Assembly: GCA_937898625.1 (NCBI GenBank) | Contig: CALEJF010000003.1 | Span: forward strand, 62,001-126,000 | From: an uncultured Clostridia bacterium | Lineage (GTDB): Bacteria > Bacillota > Clostridia > Oscillospirales > Acutalibacteraceae | Direction of reading: 5' to 3' | DNA length: 64,000 nucleotides | Part shown: in pieces, positions 33,560-42,766 of the stretch | Position numbering within the stretch: position 1 is the stretch's first letter | How the letters are laid out: each line of letters starts with the position of its first letter | Translations under genes and position numbers: made by a program | Notes under the pieces: generated by a model | Database searches by the model: none | The model's input: only the letters and a program-made list of their open reading frames with translations | What the model was told of the DNA's origin: nothing

Positions 33560-34435
33560 TTAAAGATTTTTAGCGAGTTCTTTGATATATGCCTTGAAGT
33601 CTTCGCTGATTTCAGGGTGCTTAAGAGCAACTTCGCAGTTCGCCTTCATAATACCCATCTTGTTACCCATATCGTAACGAACACCCTCGTAATCAAGAGC
33701 GATAACACCCTTTGTCTGTGCAAGAGTTTTCATAGCATCTGTAAGCTGAAGCTCGTTACCTGCGCCCTTTGGTGTGTTTTCAAGGATTTCAAAAATTTCA
33801 GGTGGCATAACAACACGACCTAAAATTGAATAGTTTGACATAATTTCTTCAGGCTTTGGTTTTTCAATCATATCAGTACAATTGAAAGCCTTTTCTTCAA
33901 GTGGTTCAACTTTAAGTGAACAGTATTTGCAAACATCCTTTGCAGGAACTTCTTTAACACCAACAACACCTTTGCCGTATTTTTCATAAGCATCAATAAG
34001 CTGTTTTGTAACAGGCTCACCTTCAGAAATGAAAACATCGTCACCATAGAGGATTGCAAAAGGCTCGTTGCCGATAAAATTCTTTGCACAGAGAACAGCG
34101 TGGCCTAAACCACCTGTTTCTTTCTGGCGAAGGAAATATGTATTGCAAAGCTGTGAGCATTCGAGAACGGAATCATAAAGAGCTTTTTTGTCAGGATTTT
34201 TGCTGAGTTTGTCCTCAAGTTCATAAGCGTGGTCAAAATGGTCTTCAATAACACCTTTACCACGATTGGTGATAATAAGAACATCAGTAATACCTGATTT
34301 TGCGGCTTCTTCAACAAGGTATTGAATAGCAGGTTTATCAACTATATTAAGCATTTCCTTTGGAACTGCTTTTGATGCGGGGAGAACTCTTGTGCCAAGA
34401 CCTGCGGCAGGGATAATTGCTTTTGTAATTTTCAT
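33560..34435 (-). CDS. galU: UTP--glucose-1-phosphate uridylyltransferase
   Basis: 291 residues, standard length. Makes UDP-glucose from glucose-1-phosphate and UTP for cell-wall glycolipids and polysaccharides. Nucleotidyltransferase motifs: AIIPAAGLGTRVLPASKAVPKEML at the start (split here as PAAGLGTR and SKAVPKEML), VEEAAKSGI, FAILYGDDVF (metal-binding DD) and GNELQLTDAM. ATG 34435 follows TTAAGGAGTTC. It is third in the ahcY-DUF2628-galU-DUF3472 unit. Confidence 0.95.
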   Translation of the reverse strand: MKITKAIIPAAGLGTRVLPASKAVPKEMLNIVDKPAIQYLVEEAAKSGITDVLIITNRGKGVIEDHFDHAYELEDKLSKNPDKKALYDSVLECSQLCNTYFLRQKETGGLGHAVLCAKNFIGNEPFAILYGDDVFISEGEPVTKQLIDAYEKYGKGVVGVKEVPAKDVCKYCSLKVEPLEEKAFNCTDMIEKPKPEEIMSNYSILGRVVMPPEIFEILENTPKGAGNELQLTDAMKTLAQTKGVIALDYEGVRYDMGNKMGIMKANCEVALKHPEISEDFKAYIKELAKNL

Positions 34436-34474
34436 AATTAAGAACTCCTTAATTTTTATTTATTAAATCTAATA

Positions 34475-35434
34475 TTAACGGAAAAAAGTCATTAATATTA
34501 GTTCAAAACCAAAAATAATAATTTTTTCAACAAGTACGGCAAGGAATGTTACGCCAAATGCAATACCACCTGTCTTGAGAATTTGTTGCTGAATGGTTTC
34601 CGGCGTATTCTCTTTTGACCGTATGTCTTTTATGCTTTTTATAATATGTTTATAATACCATTTGTTTGCATTAAATCCTATATAAACGCTGACAAGAACA
34701 GTGGAGAGGCTTTGACCAATAACAATTCCTGCTCCGACTTTATTGTCGTTAATTGCTTTTTGAGCTTTCGTTGTAAGTTCGTTGAAAGTGTTGATATATT
34801 CTTCTTCAGAAAGTTCTTGTTCGCTGAGAGTTTCTAATTCTTCCTGATATTCGGTCATATCAGCCATAAGTCTTTCAACAGGGGGCAGATATGAGAGGAA
34901 GGAAAGACAAAGCACAAGTGCCATAACGATAATACCGTGCTTATAAAGTTTTCTGTAGAAAAACCAATATGGAGCAAAGAACATAGCCGCCCAGTTCCAC
35001 TTGTTTTTTCCACCCTTAATATAAAAGAATTTCTGAATATATTTTGTCGTATCCTGCTGAACAAAAAGTGCAACATCTTCCGTAGGCACACCGTTTTCAA
35101 GTTCAGGAGGAAAGTTTTTCAGAGGATTCTGGTTAGGCATTTCAAAAGGGAACGGGAAAGGCTGATTGCCCAAATCATACCCTGTAAAATCTCTTTTTTG
35201 TTCGTTGTTGATTGTTTGTTGAGAATCTTCGATATTGCTTTGTGGTGCAGAGGATTCCCAACGAAAATTTTCATTGTGTTTGTCCGCATTACTGCAATTG
35301 CTGTTTTGCGTGTAACATTCACGGTGATGTGGTGTTCCGCAAAGGGGACAAACAACAATATCGTCGTCTGACTTAAAGGTCTGGTCACATACGGGACACT
35401 TGTCGTATGTGTATCTGAATTTATTATCTGACAT
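34475..35434 (-). CDS. zinc-ribbon/RING-like membrane protein with DUF2628-type domain
   Basis: 319 residues. The N-terminal metal site is CPVC (about 13-16), CPLC (about 30-33) then H-H-x-x-C, a prokaryotic RING/zinc-ribbon pattern. A low-complexity Gln/Asn/Pro linker follows, then a DUF2628-like membrane part beginning WNWAAMFFAPYWFFYRKLY and about four transmembrane helices. The start is ATG 35434, two bases after the ahcY stop; an earlier in-frame ATG lies inside ahcY. Function unknown. Confidence 0.8.
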   Translation of the reverse strand: MSDNKFRYTYDKCPVCDQTFKSDDDIVVCPLCGTPHHRECYTQNSNCSNADKHNENFRWESSAPQSNIEDSQQTINNEQKRDFTGYDLGNQPFPFPFEMPNQNPLKNFPPELENGVPTEDVALFVQQDTTKYIQKFFYIKGGKNKWNWAAMFFAPYWFFYRKLYKHGIIVMALVLCLSFLSYLPPVERLMADMTEYQEELETLSEQELSEEEYINTFNELTTKAQKAINDNKVGAGIVIGQSLSTVLVSVYIGFNANKWYYKHIIKSIKDIRSKENTPETIQQQILKTGGIAFGVTFLAVLVEKIIIFGFELILMTFFR

Positions 35435-35436
35435 AA

Positions 35437-36681
35437 TTATACATTCCAACTATTGATATATTTTTCTTGTTCATCTGTGAGAACATCAATTGATGTTCCC
35501 CAGCTGTTGAGCTTTCTCAATGCAACCTTTCTGTCAATTTCTTCAGGAACATCAATTACGGAAGCAGTGAGATTTTCGTGGTTTTTAACGATGTATTCTG
35601 CACAAAGAGCTTGAATAGAAAAACTCATATCCATAATTTCTGCAGGATGTCCGTCACCTGCGGCAAGGTTTACAAGTCTGCCCTCTGCTATAATACTGAT
35701 TGTTCTGCCGTCAGGAAGAACATAGCCCATAATATTGTTTCTTTGTGGTTTAATTTCTACTGCCATTTCTTCAAGGTCAGGAAGGTTGATTTCAACATTA
35801 AAGTGACCTGCATTACAACAGATTGCACCATCCTTCATATTCCGGAAGGCTTTTTTAGTGATAACATCTTTACAGCCTGTAACTGTAACGAAGAAGTCAC
35901 CTTCTTTGGCAGCCTCGGTCATTTCCATAACAGAGAAACCGTCCATTCTTGCTTCCATAGCCTTGATTGGGTCGATTTCAGTAACAATTACCTGTGCGCC
36001 AAGAGCGTTTGCTCTCATCGCAACACCTTTACCACACCAACCGTAACCTGCAACAACAACTTTTTTGCCTGCAACAATTAAATTGGTTGTGCGGTTAATT
36101 CCGTCCCAAACGGACTGACCGGTGCCATAACGATTGTCAAAAAGGTATTTGCATTTTGCGTTATTAACGGCAATCATAGGGAATTTGAGTGCACCGTCCT
36201 TGTGCATTGAAACAAGACGAATAATTCCTGTTGTTGTTTCTTCGCAACCGCCTAAAACTTTAGGTAAAAGTTCAGGGTATTCGTTGTGGATAAGGTTTAC
36301 AAGGTCACCGCCGTCGTCGATTATAACATCAGGACCTGCACTTATAACACAACGAAGATGCTCCATATATTCCTCTGCAGTTGCATTATACCAAGAGAAT
36401 ACATTTAAGCCGTTATGAGCAAGTGCTGCAGCAACATCATCCTGAGTTGATAATGGGTTTGAACCTGTTACATACATCTCTGCTCCACCCGCTGCCAAAA
36501 CTGTGCAGAGGTAGGCTGTTTTTGCCTCAAGGTGAATAGAAAGAGCAACCTTTAAGCCTTTAAAAGGCTTTGTTTTACTGAAATCATTTTCGATGCTACG
36601 AAGTACGGGCATATGTGCTTTTACCCAGTCAATTTTTTGCTGACCTGATTTATAAAGGTCTATATTACGCACAAGACTCAT
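35437..36681 (-). CDS. ahcY: adenosylhomocysteinase (S-adenosylhomocysteine hydrolase)
   Basis: 414 residues. Splits S-adenosylhomocysteine to adenosine and homocysteine, recycling the product of methylation. The NAD-binding loop VVAGYGWCGKGVAMR and family stretches CNAGHFNVEI, DDGGDLV and RYGTGQSVWDGI are present. ATG 36681 is set by TTGGAGAAACTAAA; an in-frame extension to 36750 has no ribosome site. It has its own promoter and leads a four-gene minus-strand unit. Confidence 0.95.
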   Translation of the reverse strand: MSLVRNIDLYKSGQQKIDWVKAHMPVLRSIENDFSKTKPFKGLKVALSIHLEAKTAYLCTVLAAGGAEMYVTGSNPLSTQDDVAAALAHNGLNVFSWYNATAEEYMEHLRCVISAGPDVIIDDGGDLVNLIHNEYPELLPKVLGGCEETTTGIIRLVSMHKDGALKFPMIAVNNAKCKYLFDNRYGTGQSVWDGINRTTNLIVAGKKVVVAGYGWCGKGVAMRANALGAQVIVTEIDPIKAMEARMDGFSVMEMTEAAKEGDFFVTVTGCKDVITKKAFRNMKDGAICCNAGHFNVEINLPDLEEMAVEIKPQRNNIMGYVLPDGRTISIIAEGRLVNLAAGDGHPAEIMDMSFSIQALCAEYIVKNHENLTASVIDVPEEIDRKVALRKLNSWGTSIDVLTDEQEKYINSWNV

Positions 36682-36718
36682 TTTAGTTTCTCCAATACCG
36701 ATTATATTATATTTATTA

Positions 36719-36747
36719 ATAATACCATAATAGACTACAAAAATCAA
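36719..36747 (-). promoter_or_regulatory. sigma-A promoter of ahcY
   Basis: Minus strand TTGATT (36747-36742), 17-base spacer and TATTAT (36724-36719). Confidence 0.65.
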
Positions 36748-36784
36748 CAAAATTCAATTGGATAAAATATGCAGTTATAAATCA

Positions 36785-36813
36785 TTGACAATATTTTGAA
36801 ATTATGGCATAAT
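36785..36813 (+). promoter_or_regulatory. sigma-A promoter of the DUF4474-like lipoprotein
   Basis: Perfect TTGACA (36785-36790), 17-base spacer, CATAAT (36808-36813). It diverges from the ahcY promoter. Confidence 0.75.
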
Positions 36814-36852
36814 AACAAGTGTGTATAAAAGAAGAAATATGGAGGAAAGATG

Positions 36853-37923
36853 ATGAAATCACATTTCTTGAAAATTATATCAGTAATTATGGCAATAACT
36901 TTGCTTGCATGTAGCTTTGCTTCTTGTCAGGTTGCGATTAAAGAAGAACCTGCAGGTAACGGTGGAATGGATATAGCAGGACCGTCTGACGATTATTTTG
37001 GTACAGATGACAACCTAAATCAGGATAATAGTGGTATTGGCACACAGAATCCCGGTAATACAGTTAATCCAACCTCTCCGACAGCACCTGCTGACAGGCC
37101 AACAAATCCACCTGTAACACCAAGTACTTCGGGCTCAACAGATGCGGTTAATAGACTTCCACAAATTGACTGGGCTGGAACAGCAAATGATGCAGAAAAG
37201 GCTCTCCAGCAATTTTATACTCATTTTGATACTCCTGAAGAAAGAAAAGAAATTCTTCACGCAGCAGGTTATGAGTATGATGAGGAACAGGATATTTTCT
37301 ACAGTCATTTAAATCCTTGGCAGAGATATTTTGGTTTCCATGATATTTATGACAGAGCTGCTCCTATTACAAATATGTGGTATTTAACACTTAAGATTGA
37401 CTTTACTTACGGTTTCTATGACTGGAGACTTCAGTGGTGGAAGGGTCAGTACGGTGTTCTTGAAGGTGCAGAACTTGGTGTTTACACAAAGGATAAGGGT
37501 ACACCGGGCGACTTCTATGAATGTGCTGCTGATGTGAACCTTCTTAAAATGGAATTTACATATTACCAGTCTGCTGCAGATTATAACCAGAGCAATCCTC
37601 TCTTTACAAGATATGAGCAGGAACACTGGTGGCTTACAGGCTTTAAGTTCGGTGTTACACAGCCTACAAAGAATGTGGTAAAGGCAGTTCTCTATGCTCG
37701 TGATACTGAAATGGCTGATAAGATTGAAATTGGTCTTCAGAATGTTACTGATGACAAGGGCAACTGGAATGGTTTCACCTCATACAGACCCGGCACAAAT
37801 CAGACAAACTTCTATGTAAGAAAAGACAACATGTTTGAGGTTATCTGGAAAACAGCAGGTTATGTTAACTATAGTTATATGATGGATGGCAATCAGGACG
37901 ACGCTGAAATCCCAACAGAATAA
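36853..37923 (+). CDS. DUF4474-like lipoprotein
   Basis: 356 residues. Signal peptide with lipobox SFAS-C near residue 25, then a long Asp/Asn/Pro/Thr linker (to about 90), then a domain rich in aromatic residues: NPWQRYFGFHDIYDRAAP, WYLTLKIDFTYGFYDWRLQ and WWKGQYGVLEGAELGVY. This matches the DUF4474 family, common in Clostridia and of unknown function. ATG 36853 lies 7 bases after GGAGG; an adjacent ATG at 36850 is possible. Lone gene with its own promoter and terminator, exposed on the cell surface. Confidence 0.8.
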   Translation: MKSHFLKIISVIMAITLLACSFASCQVAIKEEPAGNGGMDIAGPSDDYFGTDDNLNQDNSGIGTQNPGNTVNPTSPTAPADRPTNPPVTPSTSGSTDAVNRLPQIDWAGTANDAEKALQQFYTHFDTPEERKEILHAAGYEYDEEQDIFYSHLNPWQRYFGFHDIYDRAAPITNMWYLTLKIDFTYGFYDWRLQWWKGQYGVLEGAELGVYTKDKGTPGDFYECAADVNLLKMEFTYYQSAADYNQSNPLFTRYEQEHWWLTGFKFGVTQPTKNVVKAVLYARDTEMADKIEIGLQNVTDDKGNWNGFTSYRPGTNQTNFYVRKDNMFEVIWKTAGYVNYSYMMDGNQDDAEIPTE

Positions 37924-37940
37924 AATATAAGTAAAATTTT

Positions 37941-37973
37941 AACCCACAGTACCGTGTATTGTGGGTTTTTTGT
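37941..37973 (+). terminator. Rho-independent terminator
   Basis: AACCCACA-G-TAC / GTG-TAT-TGTGGGTT hairpin followed by TTTT. Confidence 0.85.
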
Positions 37974-38024
37974 TGCTGATATACATATAATAAAAATATA
38001 ATTTAAAAAAGTTTCTTATTATAG

Positions 38025-38053
38025 TTGAAAAAATGCTTTTTTTAGTGTAAAAT
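38025..38053 (+). promoter_or_regulatory. sigma-A promoter of glgP
   Basis: TTGAAA (38025-38030), 17-base spacer, TAAAAT (38048-38053). Confidence 0.7.
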
Positions 38054-38108
38054 ATACAAATACAATTTAATAATTGACTAATTTCACAATCTTTTTTGGA
38101 GGAATTGT

Positions 38109-40523
38109 ATGAATTATACACTTACAAAGAAACAAGCAAAAGAACTTGTTGAATCAAAACTTTCTCATTTTATCGGGGTTAATCCCAACGAGGCTACAAA
38201 CGAGCAGTTCTATAAGGCTGTTGCACTTATTGTAAGAGATATGATGAGTCAGGGCAGAGCAGAGTTTTCAAAAAAAGGCTCTGAAAAAGGAACAAAAAGA
38301 GTTTATTATCTCTGCATGGAATTCCTTATGGGTCGCTCACTTAAAAACAACCTTTATAATCTTAACCTTACAAAGGTTATGGAAAGTGTTTTAAAGGATT
38401 ATGGTATCAAGATGGACTCAATTTACGACTGTGAGCCAGATGCAGGTCTTGGTAACGGCGGTCTTGGTCGTCTTGCTGCTTGCTATCTTGATGGTCTTGC
38501 AACTCAGGGTTATGTTGCAAAGGGATACACCATTCTTTATGAATATGGTATTTTTAAACAAAAATTAGTTGATGGTTGGCAGACTGAACTTCCCGATTTC
38601 TGGCTTCCCGGTGGAGATGTGTGGCTTGTTCCTCACGAAGAGCAGGCTATGGAAATCAAATTCGAAGGCGAAGTAAAGGATATCTGGGAAGAGCATTATC
38701 ACCATGCTGAAATTGAAAACCCTACTGTTATTCAGGCTATTCCTTACGATATGCATGTTGCAGGTAAGGATGGCAAGGGTGTTTCTGTACTTCGTCTTTG
38801 GTCTGCAAAAGCTCCCGGACTTGATATGGCACTCTTTAATCAGGGCGACTATATGAGAGCTATGGAAAGAAACGCTATGGCAGAGGTTATCAGTAAGGTG
38901 CTTTATCCTGCAGATAATCATCCTGAAGGAAAGTCACTTCGTCTTCGTCAACAGTATTTCCTTGTTTCTGCATCTGTTCAGGATATTGTTCAACATCACC
39001 TTCGTGAATTTGGTACAATGGATAACTTTGCAGACAAAGTTGCAATTCATGTTAACGATACTCATCCAACAATGGCAATTCCGGAACTTATGAGAATTAT
39101 GCTTGATGAGTGTGGTTACGGTTGGGACGATGCTTGGAAAATTGTTACAAACACAGTTGCCTATACAAACCATACAGTTATGAAAGAGGCTCTTGAATGT
39201 TGGCCGGAGGACCTTTACAAGCGTCTTATGCCTCGACTTTGGCAGATTACAAAGGAAATCGACAATCGTTTCCGTTCTTATGTGTGGGAAAACACCCATA
39301 ATGCGGATATGGTTGAGAGAATGGCTGTTATTTCAAATGGCGTTGTAAGAATGGCTAACCTTTGTGTTGCAGGGTCACACTGTGTGAATGGTGTTTCTGC
39401 TCTTCATAGTGACATTCTTAAGGACACAGTTTTCTCAGATTTCTATGCACTTACCCCCGACAAGTTCACAAATGTTACAAATGGTATTGCACACAGAAGA
39501 TGGCTTTGTCAGGCTAACCCAAAACTTACAAGCTTCCTTACAGAAACTATTGGAGATGGTTTTGTTAAGGATGCAGACAAACTTCTTGATTTGAGAAAGT
39601 TCAAGGACGATAAAGCAGTCCTTGATGAACTTGGAAAGATTAAGAGAGCAAATAAGGAAGAATTTGCTAAATATGTTCTTAAACATAATGGCATCAAGCT
39701 TGACCCTGATTCAATCTTTGATGTTCAGGTTAAACGACTTCACGAGTATAAGCGTCAGCATCTTAATGCACTCAATATTCTTTCACATTATCTTGCGATT
39801 AAAGAAAATCCAAACGGGGACTTCATTCCTCACACATATATTTTCGGTGCAAAGGCTGCATCGGGCTACTTTGTAGCAAAGAAGATTATTTCTTTTATCT
39901 GTGCACTTGCTGACTTAATCAACAATGACCCCGATGTTAAGGGCAGAATTAAAGTTGTTTATGTTGAAGATTACAATGTTACACTTGCTGAAAAGCTTAT
40001 GCCTGCTGCGGATATTTCAGAGCAGATTTCACTTGCGGGCACAGAGGCATCCGGTACAGGTAATATGAAACTTATGCTTAACGGTGCAGTAACTCTCGGC
40101 ACAATGGACGGTGCTAATGTTGAGATTTACGATGCAGTTGGCGAAGATAATATCTATATCTTTGGTATGAAAACACCTGAGGTTCAGCAGTTACAGAAAC
40201 GCGGATATGTTCCACAGAATTATTTTAATGCAAACGGCGAACTCCAGAAGATTCTCAATTATGCAAATCACAACGGAATTGGCGGAAAGATGTTCCATGA
40301 AGTAACTTCAACAATTATCCACCACGACCCATATATGGTTCTTGCAGATTTTGAGTCTTACAGAAATACTCAGCAGAGAATTTCAAAGGACTTCCTTGAC
40401 CGTGATAACTGGAACAAGATGTCACTTATGAATATTTCAGGTGCAGGACGATTTGCAGCAGACCGTGCTATTAACGAGTATGCAGCAAACATCTGGGACG
40501 CAAAATCAGCACTTAAAAAATAA
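38109..40523 (+). CDS. glgP: glycogen/maltodextrin phosphorylase
   Basis: 804 residues, normal for the GT35 family. Releases glucose-1-phosphate from alpha-1,4-glucans with phosphate. The pyridoxal-phosphate lysine is K654 in EASGTGNMKLMLNGAVTLGT, the classic phosphorylase signature. Other motifs: EPDAGLGNGGLGRLAACYLD and DVQVKRLHEYKRQHLN. ATG 38109 follows TTGGAGGAATTGT. No glgA, glgB or glgC lies nearby, so it is a stand-alone gene. Its product joins the pool used by galU and the phosphoglucomutase at 54832. Confidence 0.96.
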   Translation: MNYTLTKKQAKELVESKLSHFIGVNPNEATNEQFYKAVALIVRDMMSQGRAEFSKKGSEKGTKRVYYLCMEFLMGRSLKNNLYNLNLTKVMESVLKDYGIKMDSIYDCEPDAGLGNGGLGRLAACYLDGLATQGYVAKGYTILYEYGIFKQKLVDGWQTELPDFWLPGGDVWLVPHEEQAMEIKFEGEVKDIWEEHYHHAEIENPTVIQAIPYDMHVAGKDGKGVSVLRLWSAKAPGLDMALFNQGDYMRAMERNAMAEVISKVLYPADNHPEGKSLRLRQQYFLVSASVQDIVQHHLREFGTMDNFADKVAIHVNDTHPTMAIPELMRIMLDECGYGWDDAWKIVTNTVAYTNHTVMKEALECWPEDLYKRLMPRLWQITKEIDNRFRSYVWENTHNADMVERMAVISNGVVRMANLCVAGSHCVNGVSALHSDILKDTVFSDFYALTPDKFTNVTNGIAHRRWLCQANPKLTSFLTETIGDGFVKDADKLLDLRKFKDDKAVLDELGKIKRANKEEFAKYVLKHNGIKLDPDSIFDVQVKRLHEYKRQHLNALNILSHYLAIKENPNGDFIPHTYIFGAKAASGYFVAKKIISFICALADLINNDPDVKGRIKVVYVEDYNVTLAEKLMPAADISEQISLAGTEASGTGNMKLMLNGAVTLGTMDGANVEIYDAVGEDNIYIFGMKTPEVQQLQKRGYVPQNYFNANGELQKILNYANHNGIGGKMFHEVTSTIIHHDPYMVLADFESYRNTQQRISKDFLDRDNWNKMSLMNISGAGRFAADRAINEYAANIWDAKSALKK

Positions 40524-40542
40524 AAACAATTGAAAATTGCAT

Positions 40543-40573
40543 GAAAGGGCGAGGTCATTAGACTCCGCCCTTG
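40543..40573 (+). terminator. hairpin 1 after glgP
   Basis: AAAGGGCG-AG pairs with CT-CCGCCCTT with a one-base bulge, followed by GTATTTTG. Probable first terminator of glgP. Confidence 0.6.
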
Positions 40574-40589
40574 TATTTTGAACAAAATT

Positions 40590-40616
40590 ATTATCCGCAA
40601 CATTGTTGCGGATAAT
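40590..40616. repeat. hairpin 2 after glgP
   Basis: ATTATCCGCAAC ATT GTTGCGGATAAT, a perfect 12-bp inverted repeat with a three-base loop and no T run. It lies between two terminator-like hairpins. Confidence 0.75.
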
Positions 40617-40629
40617 TTCAATAAAAAAC

Positions 40630-40657
40630 TAAGGCAGTTCGTTTGAACTGCCTTTTT
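40630..40657. terminator. bidirectional terminator (hairpin 3) between glgP and the 40676 gene
   Basis: AAGGCAGTTC GTTT GAACTGCCTT, a perfect 10-bp stem followed by TTT on the plus strand and by AGTTTTTTATT on the minus strand. Confidence 0.85.
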
Positions 40658-40675
40658 GTGTATTCACTTTGCATT

Positions 40676-41524
40676 TTACTGCTGTGGCATTGAGTTCTGC
40701 ATCATCTGTGACATCATACCCTGTTTTTTCTTAGGTGGTTTGTAAGCAGGAGGATTTTTCATAAGTTCCTTTGCTTTTTTACCTGCAGGAGAAGCAAGAT
40801 ATTTGTTTACAGCAACAAGTGTTTCGTAGAAATCTTCGTCCGTGATTTCTTCACGACATTTTGCAATAAGCTTTTCGTCGTTGTCAAGTTCTCCTAAAAT
40901 TGTAACAACAACAAGGTCCTGAACATCGTTTGAACCGTTTTCGTAGATGTCGCTGAGAATTCTAAAGAGTTTTTTCATTTGCTGTTTATCGTTACCACGG
41001 ATTGTTTCCAAAATGTATTTGTTAGCGTGGTTTACAAAGAAATCGTCACCAAGAAATTCGTCATATGTCTGGAAATTTTCTTTGTATGCATCTTTAAGTT
41101 CAGGATAAAGAGTAGAAATACGACTTGCAAGTGTGTTTGCATCATATTCTGTACCATTTTTTGCAGCAGATTTTGAAATTGTGTGTGGAGTTTTCTTTGT
41201 TGCAGCCTGACGAGCTTTTTTGCCGTAGGATGTACCTACTGTATCGCAGATTTCGTTGCAGAGAGATTTAACATCTCTTTCTTCAAAAGTTTCTAAATCA
41301 AGAAGGTTGGACTCTGTTTTAACAAAATCTCCGTCACCTGCTTTTTCTGTAACATCAAGAAGATTATCGTGGCTTAAAAGACGAATTGTAATGTCATCCT
41401 TTGTAAAATCCACATAAGCCTCGTCACCATCTTCGCAAACGGAACCTGATGTAAAACCAAGCTGTTCAAATTTTTCTGTACAACCCTTTAAAATAAGAGC
41501 AAGGGCATCATTTCTGTTGAGCAT
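40676..41524 (-). CDS. conserved soluble protein of unknown function
   Basis: 282 residues, no signal peptide or transmembrane helix. The N-terminal 80 residues are a mixed alpha/beta domain (VCEDGDEAYVDFTKDDITIRL split by loops), then a basic linker (KKARQAATKK), a helical region (about 125-255) and a basic, Met/Gln-rich tail (KPPKKKQGMMSQMMQ). Family not recognised. ATG 41524 follows TGAGGTATAGAAA. It is transcribed divergently from ddl. Confidence 0.75.
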   Translation of the reverse strand: MLNRNDALALILKGCTEKFEQLGFTSGSVCEDGDEAYVDFTKDDITIRLLSHDNLLDVTEKAGDGDFVKTESNLLDLETFEERDVKSLCNEICDTVGTSYGKKARQAATKKTPHTISKSAAKNGTEYDANTLASRISTLYPELKDAYKENFQTYDEFLGDDFFVNHANKYILETIRGNDKQQMKKLFRILSDIYENGSNDVQDLVVVTILGELDNDEKLIAKCREEITDEDFYETLVAVNKYLASPAGKKAKELMKNPPAYKPPKKKQGMMSQMMQNSMPQQ

Positions 41525-41564
41525 TTTCTATACCTCAAATCATTTATTTTTATGTATCCCATAT

Positions 41565-41593
41565 AATATAACACATTTATTTTGATTTGTCAT
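41565..41593 (-). promoter_or_regulatory. sigma-A promoter of the 40676-41524 gene
   Basis: Minus strand ATGACA (41593-41588), 17-base spacer, TATATT (41570-41565). Confidence 0.65.
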
Positions 41594-41615
41594 TAAAAAT
41601 TTGTGAATATTATAA

Positions 41616-41644
41616 TTGATTAGTTAAATATATTGTGTTAAAAT
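41616..41644 (+). promoter_or_regulatory. sigma-A promoter of ddl-DUF1934-argS
   Basis: TTGATT (41616-41621), 17-base spacer, TAAAAT (41639-41644). Confidence 0.7.
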
Positions 41645-41686
41645 AAATATATCTATGACTATCAGTCAATTACGGAGCGAAAATTT

Positions 41687-42766
41687 ATGAAAAATGCACT
41701 TATAATCTTTGGTGGTGTTTCCTCTGAACACGATGTTTCTTGCGTTTCTGCAACTTCGGTTATCAAAAACATCCCAAAGGACAAATACAATGTAATTATG
41801 ATGGGAATCACCAAACAGGGTGAAATGTTTGTTTATGACGGAGATTTCAATAATCTTCCAAAGGACGGTTGGCTTTTGGATAAGTCAAACATCAAAAAAG
41901 CAGTAATTTCAACTGACCGTGCAGATCGTGGCATTATCGTTTTCAACGAAAACGGTTATGAGAAAGTAAAAATTGATGTTTGTTTCCCGGTAATGCACGG
42001 CAAAAATGGTGAGGACGGCACAATGCAAGGACTTCTCACAATTGCAGGTATTCCTTATGTCGGATGTAACACAATGGCATCTGCTGTTTGTATGGATAAG
42101 GCTATGACAAACGCAATCTGCGATATTAACGGAATCCAGCAGGCAAAGTGGAAATACATAACAAAATATGATTTTGAGCATCGTGGAAGAGAATTCGCAA
42201 GAGAATGTGAAGAATATTTAGGTCTTCCTGTATTCATCAAACCCGCAAATGCGGGGTCTTCCGTTGGTGTTGTTAAGGCGAAGACCCTCGAAGAAATTCA
42301 GCGAGGACTTGACTATGCTTTACAATTTGATTCACGAGTTGTGGTTGAAGAAGCAATTATCGGTGCAGAGGTTGAATGTGCTGTGATGGGTAACGACGAG
42401 CCATTTGCAGGTGCAGTTGGTGAAATCGAGCCAAGTAATGAATTTTATGATTTCGAAGCAAAATATGAGTCCGACAGTGGTCTTCATATCCCTGCAAGAA
42501 TTGGCGAAGACAAAATTAAAGAGGTCCAGGAAAAAGCAATCAAGGCATATAAGGCGTGGGGTTGTTCAGGTCTTGCACGAGTTGACTTTTTCGTAAGATA
42601 TTCTGACGGTGCAGTGCTTTTAAACGAGCCTAATACTCTTCCCGGATTTACAAATATTAGTATGTACCCAATGCTTATGGACAAAGCAGGAGTTTCCTAT
42701 GGCGATTTAATCGACAAACTTTGCACCCTTGCAATTGAAAAATGGGAAAAGGAATTTGCACAATGA
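41687..42766 (+). CDS. ddl: D-alanine--D-alanine ligase
   Basis: 359 residues. Joins two D-Ala with ATP for the peptidoglycan stem peptide. ATP-grasp motifs: GGVSSEHDVSCVSA at the start, FPVMHGKNGEDGTMQG, the ATP loop KPANAGSSVGVVKA, and the metal-binding end LLNEPNTLPGFT. In VanA-like D-Ala-D-Lac ligases the omega loop differs from standard ligases; here the loop region (EIEPSNEFYDFEAKY) contains the Tyr-Asp pair and fits ordinary D-Ala-D-Ala enzymes. ATG 41687 follows GGAGCGAAAATTT. Its TGA overlaps the start of the next gene (ATGA). Confidence 0.94.
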   Translation: MKNALIIFGGVSSEHDVSCVSATSVIKNIPKDKYNVIMMGITKQGEMFVYDGDFNNLPKDGWLLDKSNIKKAVISTDRADRGIIVFNENGYEKVKIDVCFPVMHGKNGEDGTMQGLLTIAGIPYVGCNTMASAVCMDKAMTNAICDINGIQQAKWKYITKYDFEHRGREFARECEEYLGLPVFIKPANAGSSVGVVKAKTLEEIQRGLDYALQFDSRVVVEEAIIGAEVECAVMGNDEPFAGAVGEIEPSNEFYDFEAKYESDSGLHIPARIGEDKIKEVQEKAIKAYKAWGCSGLARVDFFVRYSDGAVLLNEPNTLPGFTNISMYPMLMDKAGVSYGDLIDKLCTLAIEKWEKEFAQ

